A DNA stretch of 64,000 nucleotides from UBA7803 sp041690675 (GTDB lineage: Bacteria > Pseudomonadota > Gammaproteobacteria > Pseudomonadales > Azotimanducaceae), in NCBI GenBank assembly GCA_041690675.1, contig JAWLGU010000003.1, positions 1 to 64,000 on the forward strand, given 5' to 3'. Numbering within the stretch: the stretch's first letter is position 1; every line of letters starts with the position of its first letter. Both the position numbers and the translations under genes were made by a program. This document shows, piece after piece, positions 52,791 to 61,308 of this stretch. Under the pieces are notes generated by a model, which worked only from the letters and a program-made list of their open reading frames with translations, searched no databases and was not told the DNA's origin.

Positions 52791-54137
52791 TCATGCCTTC
52801 TCCTCGGATGAACCATCGGGTGCCTTCGTGAACTCGAGGTTCAGCTTCAGGGTTCCGAGCATGATGCCGGGCTGGTGTTCGAAGGTGTTGCCCGGTCCGT
52901 ACTGGAGGGTGTCGATGCGGTCCAGCAGACGGTTCCAGGCAATGGTCTGCTCGAGACGCGAGATGCCTGCGCCGGGGCAGACCCGGGGACCGGCGGAAAA
53001 TGCGAGATGACGGCTCACGGCCTTGCGATCGAGGCGCATCCCGTAGGGGCATTCCCACTCGTCCGGGTCCACGTTGCCCGCCGCCCAACGCAGATGCAGG
53101 AGTGACCCCTTCGGAACGTGCACCCCCTGGAACACTTCGTCCTGACTGGTGACGCGTGTCGAGAGTCCCTGGGTGGGCGAGCGCAGGCGCATGCTCTCCT
53201 CGATGAACGGCCGGATGAGCTTGCGATCGTTCTTCAGCATCTGAAAGAACTCGGGATGCTCACACAGCAGCTGTGCCTCTTCCTCCAGGGCGTACTGGGT
53301 GGTCTCCAGTCCGCCGATCACCATGGCGTACACCACTCCGTTGACTTCCATGTCGGTGAGCTTGCGCCCGAGTGCCTGGTACTCCACCTGGCACAGCCAG
53401 CTGATCATGTCGTCCTGAGGGTTGCGACGCTTCTCCCGGACCTTCTCGAACACATACTCCTTGAAACCGTCCAGCTTCTCGAACTGCTCGGTGAGCTGCT
53501 CGTCGGACAGGATGTTGCGGTGTCCCTTGCCATGGACGAACGCCACGACCTGGGCAGTGCCCCATTCCGCCAGCCGCGGCAGGTCCTCCAGGGGAAAGCC
53601 CAGCACGGTGGCCATGACCATCTGCGGCAGCGGACGCGCGAACTCGGAGATGAACTCCACCTCTCCGCGGTCGATCCACTTGTCCATGAGCTGATCGACG
53701 AACCGGGTGATCATCTCGGTATGGCGGCTGGCTCCGGGCCCCACCCAGGGATCCGTGAGCTCCTGGCGGTGCGCCCGGTAGAGCTCGTTGTTGGGTCGCA
53801 AGGTCGCCATTGAGACGAGCATGGCGTTGGTGTTCGGCGCTTCTTCCGGCGGCACGTCGAGCGCCTCGAGCTGACGGATGGCGAGGGTCAGGGTGGGCGG
53901 GAAGCGTACCGGATCCCGCACCACGCGCGAGATGTCTTCGTACTTGGTGAGAATGTAGCCGTCGCTGCCGGGCTCGTAACCTTCACCTGGGAGATGCACG
54001 ACCGGGCATTCCCTGTGAAGAATCGGGTACGCCTCGTACCAGTGTTCCTGGGCACCCGGTGAGAACAGATCGACGTCCTGGAGGTTCACGGGGCATCTCA
54101 TCGGGCTCAGCTGGTGATTCGGTGTCTTCTCGCTCAT
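52791..54137 (-). CDS. Cytochrome P450
   Basis: 448 residues. I-helix MVIGGLETTQ, ExxR in EESMRLRSP and heme loop FSAGPRVCPG with Cys387 are intact. The N-terminus (RCPVNLQDVDLFSPGAQEHWYEAYPILHRECP) is shared with the P450 at 57504, so these two are close relatives. It is monocistronic, with a candidate operator 33 bases upstream of the start. Substrate unknown. Confidence 0.95.
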   Translation of the reverse strand: MSEKTPNHQLSPMRCPVNLQDVDLFSPGAQEHWYEAYPILHRECPVVHLPGEGYEPGSDGYILTKYEDISRVVRDPVRFPPTLTLAIRQLEALDVPPEEAPNTNAMLVSMATLRPNNELYRAHRQELTDPWVGPGASRHTEMITRFVDQLMDKWIDRGEVEFISEFARPLPQMVMATVLGFPLEDLPRLAEWGTAQVVAFVHGKGHRNILSDEQLTEQFEKLDGFKEYVFEKVREKRRNPQDDMISWLCQVEYQALGRKLTDMEVNGVVYAMVIGGLETTQYALEEEAQLLCEHPEFFQMLKNDRKLIRPFIEESMRLRSPTQGLSTRVTSQDEVFQGVHVPKGSLLHLRWAAGNVDPDEWECPYGMRLDRKAVSRHLAFSAGPRVCPGAGISRLEQTIAWNRLLDRIDTLQYGPGNTFEHQPGIMLGTLKLNLEFTKAPDGSSEEKA

Positions 54138-54170
54138 CGGCGATCTCCCCGTCCTGCTGTATCGTGAAAC

Positions 54171-54192
54171 GACCCATCAAGCATAACGGCTG
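54171..54192. promoter_or_regulatory. Weaker candidate operator upstream of P450
   Basis: The inner arms CCATCA-AGCA-TAACGG each match the consensus CCGTCA-N4-TGACGG at 5 of 6 positions, but the flanks do not match (12 of 18 overall). Location 33 bases upstream of the minus-strand P450 start supports it. Confidence 0.38.
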
Positions 54193-54404
54193 GTCCGGAG
54201 CTTGAACACGTAGCTATTTCGAGAGGGTTTCGTCGCGTGTCCCGTCATGACATCCTGTGGGCGTGGCGGAGGAGCGGCGTGGGGCCGAAACCGGGCGCAG
54301 GGGCTCTGAATGAACGGTGAAACAGGTGGACCGAGCGTGCTCGTGCCTCGGTCCGCCGGGGGAATCGGTGCGCGAGCTCGGCCAGCGGTCATGGAGAGAA
54401 AGGC

Positions 54405-54857
54405 ATGATCATCGGTATCCACCACGTGGCGATCTCGGTACCCGACCTCGACCGAGCCCTCGGCTTCTACCGTGACGTGCTCGGTTTCAAGGTGGTGCAG
54501 GAAGGGGGTTGGGATCGGAACAATCCGGACGCCGATCGAGCCATCGGTTTGGAGCAGAGCTCCGCCAGAATGGCGATGCTCGAGGCGCCTAACGCCTTCG
54601 TGGAGCTCTGGGAATACCACAACCCGCCGCCCGAGGACCGCGTCAGCCGGCCCTGTGACCACGGCTATCCGCACATGGCGCTTCAGGTGCAGGGGATCGC
54701 CGAGGAGTATCGGCGTCTGAAGGGGCTCGGCATGAGCTTCGTGGGTGAGCCGGTGGACTTCGGCAACTCATCCGCGATCTACGGCCGGGATCCCTTCGGC
54801 AACGTCATCGAGCTCTACGAAATACGCGAACGGGGGATCCCCCAGCTCCGGTGGTGA
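54405..54857 (+). CDS. VOC-family (glyoxalase-fold) protein
   Basis: 150 residues after GAGAGAAAGGC. IIGIHHVAISVPDLDRALGFYRDVLGF, VELWEYHNPP and DPFGNVIELYEI are textbook VOC/glyoxalase I motifs, with metal ligands likely at His7, a mid-protein residue and the final Glu. It may be a lactoylglutathione-lyase-like lyase, an epimerase or a ring-cleavage enzyme. It is convergent with the next VOC gene. Confidence 0.88.
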   Translation: MIIGIHHVAISVPDLDRALGFYRDVLGFKVVQEGGWDRNNPDADRAIGLEQSSARMAMLEAPNAFVELWEYHNPPPEDRVSRPCDHGYPHMALQVQGIAEEYRRLKGLGMSFVGEPVDFGNSSAIYGRDPFGNVIELYEIRERGIPQLRW

Positions 54858-54870
54858 TCGCGTGCGGTGC

Positions 54871-55401
54871 TCATAGCGGCGGACGCGGCATGATGGGGCT
54901 GTCGCCCGGCCGCATGAGCTCGTGGGCGCGCCTCCAGCCGGCGAAGGTGGACAGAATGTGGGGCGGGTCGCCGTGGATCTCGGTGAAGCAGCCGTTGGCG
55001 CTGCGCGTGTCGAAGTAGGCCGCGTCCACGTCGTCGGCCCACAGACGGCAGGCGCAGGCGAAGCCCATCTTCTCCAGCCGCTCGAACTCCGCCTCGAAGT
55101 CGTGCACCAGCACCCCGACGTGGTGGAAGCCCTCTTCACCCGGTCCGTACATGTCGCGGTAGATCGAGGGGGTGTCGTCGTGCTGCTGGATGAACTGGAT
55201 CATCTGGTCGCCCAGATAGCCGAAGGCGTAAGAAACGTCCGCCTCCTGAGGCGTATCCCGGTAAGTGAACCGGTCGGTCTTGTGGTGCGGAACCAGTACG
55301 AAGGGCCCGGCGCCGAACAAGCGGTTCCAGTCGTGACACGCTTTCTCCAGATCGTTGACCAGATACGCCTGCTGAAACAGCGGATAGTAGTCCAGGGTCA
55401 T
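54871..55401 (-). CDS. VOC-family (glyoxalase-fold) protein
   Basis: 176 residues. It shares with the protein at 41689 the block ADVSYAFG...QHDDTPSIYRDMY...GFHHVGVLVHD and GAGPFxxxxHH, so the two are paralogs of a distinct VOC subgroup. It starts 45 bases downstream of the SDR remnant and is likely co-transcribed with the ferredoxin and P450 upstream on the minus strand. Confidence 0.87.
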   Translation of the reverse strand: MTLDYYPLFQQAYLVNDLEKACHDWNRLFGAGPFVLVPHHKTDRFTYRDTPQEADVSYAFGYLGDQMIQFIQQHDDTPSIYRDMYGPGEEGFHHVGVLVHDFEAEFERLEKMGFACACRLWADDVDAAYFDTRSANGCFTEIHGDPPHILSTFAGWRRAHELMRPGDSPIMPRPPL

Positions 55402-55446
55402 GTCGCAATGCCTCGCTCGTGTCTCGTATTGATGTCCACGCGGCGC

Positions 55447-55593
55447 TCAGGGCTCAAGGTTCATGAACTCGAGGAACACCTCGGTAGGGATCGGTCCGGG
55501 GGCCACGCCGTTCACCCGAATGTGGTGCTCCGAGCCGCCGCCGGTGACCACTGCCACCTGCCCGTCGAGACCGAATCTATCCGACAGGGTCAT
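55447..55593 (-). pseudogene. SDR gene remnant with large internal deletion
   Basis: 48 codons from ATG 55593 (GGGGAG about 7 bases upstream) to a stop at 55447. Residues 1-20 (MTLSDRFGLDGQVAVVTGGG) are a normal SDR start, closely like the SDRs at 2852 and 16814. The frame then jumps to HIRVNGVAPGPIPTEVFLEF, which in intact SDRs lies about 160-170 residues later. NAD-motif completion, NNAG, the catalytic Tyr-Lys and the C-terminus are all missing. The RBS and start survive, suggesting a fairly recent in-frame deletion. Confidence 0.82.
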
Positions 55594-55628
55594 GCCATGC
55601 TCCCCGAAACGGGCGCTGCCGGAACCCG

Positions 55629-56966
55629 CTACCTGCGCTTGAACTCGATGTGCAGCTCTTTCAGTGCCCGCAAGGCGAAGTTCGGCACGACGCGGAAATC
55701 GTTCCGGCCGGGCGCGAACCACATCTCGTCGATACGGTCGATGAGGGCCTTGAAGGTCCAGTACATCTCCCGGCGGGCCAGGGGCGCCCCCAGGCAGTGG
55801 TGCACCCCGGAGCCGAAGGCCAGATGGCGGCCCGGCTTGTCCCGCTCGAGATCTAGCTCCGCCGGGCATTCGAACTCCCGCTCGTCACGGTTGGCTGCAG
55901 CGTAGCGGACGTTCAGCATGGCACCCTTCGGGATCGTCACGCCGTGGAGCTCGAAATCGTTGGACGCCCAGCGGAACAGCCCCTGAACCGGGCTCTCCAG
56001 TCGGATGACCTCCTCGATGAAGGTGCGCAGGTAACGCTCCGGGTCGGACTTGAGCTTGGTCCAGCCATCCGGGTTCTCGATGAGAATCTTCATGCCATAG
56101 GCGATGGCGTTGGTGGTGGTTTCCGATCCGCCGACGAAAGTGTCCGCCATCATCTCCGCGTGCAGCTCGTTGTCGTTCAGCGTGCGTCCCCACTCCGGAA
56201 TCACGCGGTTCACCAGATCGGAGAGCAGGGTGCCGTCCGGCTCCCGGCGCAGGCGCTCGAAGATCGGTTGAAAGTAGTGCTGAGCCTCGATCTCCATCTC
56301 GACGGACCAGCGCTCTTCCTCCTCGGTCTGCATCATCCCCAGGCGCTGCACCCAGGCGTCGGTCCATGCCTTGATCTGCCAGATGTCTTCCTCGGGCACG
56401 CCCATCTGCCTGCCGATGACGAGCAGCGGCAGCGGGATGGCCATCTGCTTGACCCAGTCGCAGCGACCGTCGTCGATGAACGCGTCGATGAGCTTGTATG
56501 CCGTTTGCTCGACGAAAGGGTCCATCTCCTCGATCTTCTTCGGGCGGAAGGCTTCGTTGAACATGGCCCGCATCTGCCTGTGGTTCGGGTCGTCCCGGGC
56601 GGCGAGCGTAGGAGCAGGCAGCCAGCCCTTGTCGCGGTAGAGCTGCTGCATGCGCTGCGTCCGTTCCGCGTGGAGCACCTCCCGCGCGCCGCCGTGGCCG
56701 CCCCGGGCGCTGTTGTTGAAATCCTTTGTGTTGAGGAGGACGTTGCGCAGATCCCCGAATCGGGTGATGACGTAGAAGCCGGTGATCGGATCCTTCCAGA
56801 CCGGCGCTTCGTCGCGCAGCAGCGCGTAGCCGTGGTACGGGCAATTCTGCAGGTCGGCGTCGAGGAAGTTGATCTCTTCGAGGGCCGTGGTCACCACCGG
56901 CTCGTAGGGTGTCTTGGGCTCGGCAGGGGCTGCGGCTTCGGAGGGCGGAGACGTCGAATCGTTCAT
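55629..56966 (-). CDS. Cytochrome P450
   Basis: 445 residues. I-helix TFVGGSETTTNA, ExxR in EEVIRLESP and heme loop FGSGVHHCLG with Cys391 are intact. The N-terminal 30 residues are Pro/Glu-rich and probably disordered. It follows the 7Fe ferredoxin by 78 bases on the same strand, a likely redox pair. A P450 of related type is transcribed divergently from 57504. Confidence 0.95.
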   Translation of the reverse strand: MNDSTSPPSEAAAPAEPKTPYEPVVTTALEEINFLDADLQNCPYHGYALLRDEAPVWKDPITGFYVITRFGDLRNVLLNTKDFNNSARGGHGGAREVLHAERTQRMQQLYRDKGWLPAPTLAARDDPNHRQMRAMFNEAFRPKKIEEMDPFVEQTAYKLIDAFIDDGRCDWVKQMAIPLPLLVIGRQMGVPEEDIWQIKAWTDAWVQRLGMMQTEEEERWSVEMEIEAQHYFQPIFERLRREPDGTLLSDLVNRVIPEWGRTLNDNELHAEMMADTFVGGSETTTNAIAYGMKILIENPDGWTKLKSDPERYLRTFIEEVIRLESPVQGLFRWASNDFELHGVTIPKGAMLNVRYAAANRDEREFECPAELDLERDKPGRHLAFGSGVHHCLGAPLARREMYWTFKALIDRIDEMWFAPGRNDFRVVPNFALRALKELHIEFKRR

Positions 56967-57044
56967 AAGGAAAGCTCCCTGTGCTTTCTTTCGCTCGCCC
57001 GGGCCCGGCCACCGCAGACGGCCGTGCCGGCCGATGATCCGTGG

Positions 57045-57344
57045 TCAGGTGACCACGGGACCCCGGGCGGCAATGTCCTCTACGCGCTTCCGGGCCGCAT
57101 CGCGGTCCTGGAAGTAGAGAAGGTTGATGGCCGTGAATTCCTCCACCTCGTTCGGCACATGGGTATCGGCGAAGATGGCTCCGACCGGGCATGCGGACTC
57201 GCAGGCGGCGCAGTCGATGCACTCGTCGGGGTGCACGTAGCACATCCGGTCATCCGGGTCGGTGTAGATGCAGTCGACGGGGCAAACCTCGATGCACGAC
57301 GTGTCCTTCACGTCGATGCAGGCGACCGTGATCACGTAGGTCAT
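57045..57344 (-). CDS. 7Fe ferredoxin ([3Fe-4S][4Fe-4S])
   Basis: 99 residues from ATG 57344; a 14-codon-longer frame lacks an RBS. Cysteines 9, 17, 21 and 25 (last before IY) and 42, 45, 48 and 52 reproduce the FdI/FdxA layout with CxxCxxC-x3-CP, giving one 3Fe and one 4Fe cluster. It is the first gene of the minus-strand unit with the P450 at 55629, and is probably an electron donor to one or more P450s. Confidence 0.93.
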   Translation of the reverse strand: MTYVITVACIDVKDTSCIEVCPVDCIYTDPDDRMCYVHPDECIDCAACESACPVGAIFADTHVPNEVEEFTAINLLYFQDRDAARKRVEDIAARGPVVT

Positions 57345-57427
57345 TCGACTTCTTTCTTCCCGGCGGAGAACGCCATTTCCTTCCATCCAGGATCGACGTT
57401 ACTCAATTGTCGTCGGCTTGCCAAGAG

Positions 57428-57449
57428 TTACCGTCACGCGTGTTGGTTT
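57428..57449. promoter_or_regulatory. Candidate operator between ferredoxin and P450
   Basis: TTACCGTCA-CGCG-TGTTGGTTT matches 14 of 18 fixed positions. It lies in the 159-base divergent region, 54 bases before ATG 57504 and 83 before the ferredoxin start. Confidence 0.45.
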
Positions 57450-57503
57450 TCTCCGGGGGCGACGCTAACATCGGGAGTCTGGGCCGCCAAGGGAGAGACG
57501 TGC

Positions 57504-58787
57504 ATGGCCGCGACCGACACCGGGCGTTGCCCTTACCGGCGGGCCGCCGAGATCGATCTCATGGATCCGGTGGTTCAGGAGCACTGGTTCGAGGCGTACG
57601 ACATACTGCGTGCGGAAGCGCCCATCCACTACATGCCGCAGATCGGCATGTACGTGCTCACCGGCTACGACGACATCGAGTACGTGTTGCGCCGCCCGGA
57701 CCTGTTCACGGCCGGGCCAGACGTCACCGCCGCCAGTCCTCTGATCACGTTTCCGGAAGCTCGTGCGCTGTATGAGAACAAGGGCTGGCCGCGTTACACG
57801 CCGCTGGGTGAGAACCCGCCGAAGCACGGCTGCTACCGCGCGCTCGTCGACCCGGCGCTCTCGCCCCGGGCCGTCAAGGCACGGGAAGCGTTCATCCGCG
57901 GAACCATCGACGAGCTCATCGACGCCTGGATCGACGACGGCGAGATCGACTTCATCAAGCAGTTCGCCGAGCCGCTGCCCATGATCGTCATCGCGGAGCT
58001 GCTGGGCTTTCCGCGGATGGATCTTCCGCAGCTGAAGGAATGGTCCTACGCCTGGGTGCTGCCGTTCTCCCGGGGGCTGTCTCTCGAGCAGGAGCTGTGG
58101 GCGGTGGAGAAGCACATCGAGCTGCAGCATTACATTCACGACACGGTGAAGCAGAAGCGGCGCAAACCCGGCGATGACATCATTACCCGACTGACCCGGG
58201 TGGAGCTCGAGGACGTGGACTCGGGCAGGGAACGGCCACTCACCGACACCGAGATCATCGGCATCACCGATCACCTGCTGATCGGCGGCAATGAGACCAC
58301 CACCTTCGCCCTGTCCAACGGTCTCTGGCTGCTGTTCCGCCACCCCGAGGTCCAGCGAGCCCTGGAGGCGGACCGGTCGAAGATCAAGGGGTTCGTCGAG
58401 GAAGTGCTGCGGATCGAATCACCGACCCAAGGTCTGTACCGGTTCGTGACCGAGGACACCGAGATCAACGGTATCGCCCTGCCGAAAGGGGCGGTGCTGA
58501 GCATTCGCTACGGGGCCGGCAACCACGACCCGGAACGCTTCCCCGATCCCGATACGCCGAACCTCACCCGCAAGAACGCCGGCCGGCATCTCGCCTTCGG
58601 CCTGGGAGAGCACGTCTGCCCGGGTGCGACCTTGAGCCGGTTCGAGCAGAACTGGGCCTGGGAGATCCTGTTCGACCGAGTGCGTAGCATGCGTCCGGTG
58701 CCGGAGAAGGACGATTACACCCACGTCCCGGGGATGTGGTTGCGGGCTCTGAAATCGATACACATGCGGTTCGAAAGGATCACGTGA
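57504..58787 (+). CDS. Cytochrome P450
   Basis: 427 residues from ATG 57504. I-helix LLIGGNETTTFA, ExxR in EEVLRIESP and heme loop FGLGEHVCPG with Cys372. The N-terminus MAATDTGRCPYRRAAEIDLMDP with VVQEHWFEAYDIL resembles the P450 at 52791. The long frame upstream is antisense to the P450 at 55629 and is not coding. Substrate unknown. Confidence 0.95.
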   Translation: MAATDTGRCPYRRAAEIDLMDPVVQEHWFEAYDILRAEAPIHYMPQIGMYVLTGYDDIEYVLRRPDLFTAGPDVTAASPLITFPEARALYENKGWPRYTPLGENPPKHGCYRALVDPALSPRAVKAREAFIRGTIDELIDAWIDDGEIDFIKQFAEPLPMIVIAELLGFPRMDLPQLKEWSYAWVLPFSRGLSLEQELWAVEKHIELQHYIHDTVKQKRRKPGDDIITRLTRVELEDVDSGRERPLTDTEIIGITDHLLIGGNETTTFALSNGLWLLFRHPEVQRALEADRSKIKGFVEEVLRIESPTQGLYRFVTEDTEINGIALPKGAVLSIRYGAGNHDPERFPDPDTPNLTRKNAGRHLAFGLGEHVCPGATLSRFEQNWAWEILFDRVRSMRPVPEKDDYTHVPGMWLRALKSIHMRFERIT

Positions 58788-58985
58788 TCGTCCGGTCGAG
58801 ACGGTTTCGGTGGTGACCGATGTCCGGCAGGGTGCCCATCAACTCTCCGCACCTGTCCGCGCAGCCGTCTGCGCCTGAAGAAACGCAACGGTGCGCTCGC
58901 GGATCGCGCTGGCGATATTGCCACGGCTGGTTCGGCTATATGCTTTTCAGATGAACGCTGGCGCTCGGCGCTTCGGGAGGAAAAA

Positions 58986-59206
58986 GTGTACGCAATCAAG
59001 GCCTATATCCCGGATCCCGACGCAAGCCTGTTCGAGTTTCGTGATCAGAAGACGATGTACGGCGGAAAGAAGGTCGTTGCGGGCGATACGATCTACCTGT
59101 TCGCGAGCGAGAACGAGGGCGGCACGGGGCTGGTGGCCAAGGGGGTGGTAGTCTCGGTCACAGGCTCACCGAAGAAGCCGCAGCCTTCCTCGAAACGCAC
59201 TTCTAG
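58986..59206 (+). pseudogene. Frameshifted, internally deleted remnant of a conserved small-protein gene
   Basis: From GTG 58986 (GGGAGGAAAAA upstream) the frame encodes YAIKAYIPDPDASLFEFRDQ, then MYGGKK and GDTIYLFASENEGGTGLVAKGVVVS, which I recognise as the N-terminal half of a conserved hypothetical family. After about residue 58 the frame turns into Ser/Pro/Arg-rich nonsense antisense to the next gene. In a different frame, ending at TAG 59204-59206, the sequence reads LTEEAAAFLETHF, which looks like the family C-terminus. The middle seems deleted with a frameshift. If intact, the protein would run to 59360. Confidence 0.6.
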
Positions 59207-60291
59207 CCCGCACCCAGCAGCGCCATCAATGCCGGGAAATCCACGGCGGCGAGGGCTCGACGCAGAGGCTCCCGGTACTCGCTGCGGTTCGCGTAGATGT
59301 CGACCACGATCAGGCGGATCGCCTGGGGATCCCCGCGGCCGTCGGCCAGGGCGGGATTGAGCCGGACGAGCTGCCGATCCTGGGGGTCGGAGTCTTCCGC
59401 CAGCTCGAATCGGCCCGAGCCGAGGCGCACCGGGGCTCGACGCTGCTCCGGCGTCAGCGAGTCCCGGAGCTGCCGCAGCGCCTTCAGGTCGTCCACTACC
59501 GCCTGCTCGTGCTCGCCCAGCATGCCCGCGTGCTCGCCCTGCAGGCCGGCGTACATTCGGCGCATGTCGTTCATGGAGCGGAGGAAGGCTTCGGCCTGCT
59601 CGGCATCGAACTCCTTGAGCTGCTGGTACTGGGCTTCGATCTCGGCATCGTCGAAGGTGTCGTCGCTCGAGAGGGCGGCGCTGTCCCTTTCCGTTTCCTG
59701 CAGCTGTTTCTCGAGCTCCCGTTCCTTGAACGCGAGGAACGCCTCGACCGTGACCGCTTGCCAGGGCTCGTTCTTCGGGGCGTGAATCACCACGCGGTTG
59801 TCGTCGAACATGGGATGGCCGCCGACGGTGTCCGTGCGGCGGGGAGCGGGGTAGAACGTATCCACCTCGTCTCGGTGGCTCGGCTGGGCCGTGAATCCCA
59901 CCCGGGGATCGTTGACGCTCACGGTCAGCGACCCGGTGATGAGGCGGTCCGCCTCGGGCTTCAGGCCGCAATCCCCCTGCCAGCTGTCGGCGGCGTAGAG
60001 GTGGACGGCGACGCTTCCGGAACGGGGGCCTCCGGGTGTCCAGGGAAAGCCGAGGAACACCTGGTTGCGCAACCGTGTGCCCGGGAGGTTCCGCAGCACA
60101 CCGTTGCGGGTCTGCAGGGCGTCGATCTTCATGAGCAACCGGTGGAGATCGGGTGCTTCGGCGATTCGCGAGGGATCCTCCGTGTTGTCGAGTGAGTCGA
60201 GCCAGCAGACATCGGCCAGCGCGGGACTGCCGATGCAGGCCAATGCGTAGAGAGACAGGAAACCGAAACCGTTGCGGAGGATGGCTCGCAT
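59203..60291 (-). CDS. Exported protein with central coiled coil, function unknown
   Basis: 362 residues from ATG 60291 (GGAG about 10 bases upstream; TTG 60306 is an alternative). A signal peptide (FLSLYALACIGSPALA) precedes a mature domain with a conserved-looking Cys pair (VCWLD and GDCGLK), so it is probably periplasmic. Residues about 185-300 are rich in Glu, Gln and Leu (FKERELEKQLQETE, EIEAQYQQLKEFDAEQAEAF) and likely form a coiled coil. The end VDIYANRSEYREPL looks structured. Family not recognised. It is downstream of the AraC regulator on the same strand. Confidence 0.75.
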   Translation of the reverse strand: MRAILRNGFGFLSLYALACIGSPALADVCWLDSLDNTEDPSRIAEAPDLHRLLMKIDALQTRNGVLRNLPGTRLRNQVFLGFPWTPGGPRSGSVAVHLYAADSWQGDCGLKPEADRLITGSLTVSVNDPRVGFTAQPSHRDEVDTFYPAPRRTDTVGGHPMFDDNRVVIHAPKNEPWQAVTVEAFLAFKERELEKQLQETERDSAALSSDDTFDDAEIEAQYQQLKEFDAEQAEAFLRSMNDMRRMYAGLQGEHAGMLGEHEQAVVDDLKALRQLRDSLTPEQRRAPVRLGSGRFELAEDSDPQDRQLVRLNPALADGRGDPQAIRLIVVDIYANRSEYREPLRRALAAVDFPALMALLGAG

Positions 60292-60409
60292 GGACACTTG
60301 CTCCAACCGGAGGTGGACTTCAGCACTGTCGAACCCTGGTGCGGCAGCGCGAACGAATCCTAACGCGGCCTTCGGTTCACGTATTGCAGAAACCCGACAT
60401 TGGTTCGGC

Positions 60410-61243
60410 TCAGCCTTGGGGGGGCAGCAGGAAGTTCAGTCGCTGGCGCAGGCGCTGAGGAGTGGTGCCGGCCATGGCGCAGACGTCCCTGGTGAAGTGG
60501 GCCTGATCGCTGAAGCCGAGATCCTGGGCCGTGGCCGCAAGCTGGTGGGCGCGAATTCTGCTCACCGCCGACTGGAATCGGGCGATACGGGCAAACTGTT
60601 TGGGCGCGATGCCCACGGAGCGCTTGAAGCGACGCTCGAATTGCCGCTCGCTCAGGCCGGTCTCGGTGGCCAGGGCCCGGACCGAGACCGCGCCCAGCGC
60701 CCGCACCGTCCGCTGGGCAGCAGCCCGGACCACGGGATCGGGGGCGCCGCGCCGGTGCCGCAACAGGAACCCCTGAACGAGCAGGATCCGCTCTCGATGG
60801 TCGGTGGCATCGGCCAACCGACCCTCCAGGTGGCGCAGCTCCGGCGCCGGCCACACCTCGTCCAACGCGACTCGCCGATCGGCCAGGCCGTCGAGGCCGA
60901 AGAAGCTGGCTGCGCCCCATGGCGTGAACCGCACCGCCACCGAGCCCACGTCACCTGCGGCGCGGTAGGCTTGCGCGGTCCGCTGCAGCCCGGTGAGCGC
61001 GCTCTGCATGTAGCGCGCCTCGCCGTCCTCGAGCATTCCCAGCGCGTCCCGGTACTGGAAGCAGGCTACCATGGACGTGGAGGGGAGGATGGTCACGTCG
61101 CCGCTCTGCCGCGAGATGCGGCCATCGATCTCGTGGATCCAGATTGCGTCGACGAGCCCGGCGAGCTCGGCGCACGGCGGAAAAGTCAGCCCCGTGTTGG
61201 AGGCCGGTTGCGCAGGTCCATCTATCGGCTTCTGGAGCAGCAT
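60410..61243 (-). CDS. AraC-family transcriptional regulator
   Basis: 277 residues. The C-terminal double HTH (about 175-270) includes VSVRALATETGLSERQFERR and FSDQAHFTRDVCAMAGTTPQ, the AraC/XylS DNA-binding pattern. The N-terminal half (WIHEIDGRISRQSGD...LPSTSMVACFQYRD) matches the DUF6597-like sensor domain. It is divergent from the GST gene (65-base gap) and may control it. AraC proteins rarely use perfect dyads, so it is a weaker candidate than a TetR or LuxR protein for the repeated operator. Confidence 0.92.
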   Translation of the reverse strand: MLLQKPIDGPAQPASNTGLTFPPCAELAGLVDAIWIHEIDGRISRQSGDVTILPSTSMVACFQYRDALGMLEDGEARYMQSALTGLQRTAQAYRAAGDVGSVAVRFTPWGAASFFGLDGLADRRVALDEVWPAPELRHLEGRLADATDHRERILLVQGFLLRHRRGAPDPVVRAAAQRTVRALGAVSVRALATETGLSERQFERRFKRSVGIAPKQFARIARFQSAVSRIRAHQLAATAQDLGFSDQAHFTRDVCAMAGTTPQRLRQRLNFLLPPQG

Positions 61244-61308
61244 CGGCGTGGCAGGGCGTCCAAAAGGCGGCGATTATAGGCGATGTCTTCGAAGTCCGGA
61301 TTCCAGAG

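Noticed and set aside
58830..58940. Minus-strand 37-codon stretch reading SRGNIASAIRERTVAFLQAQ
   Set aside because: Looks protein-like but has a stop upstream, no start codon and no RBS; could be a relic but cannot be supported.
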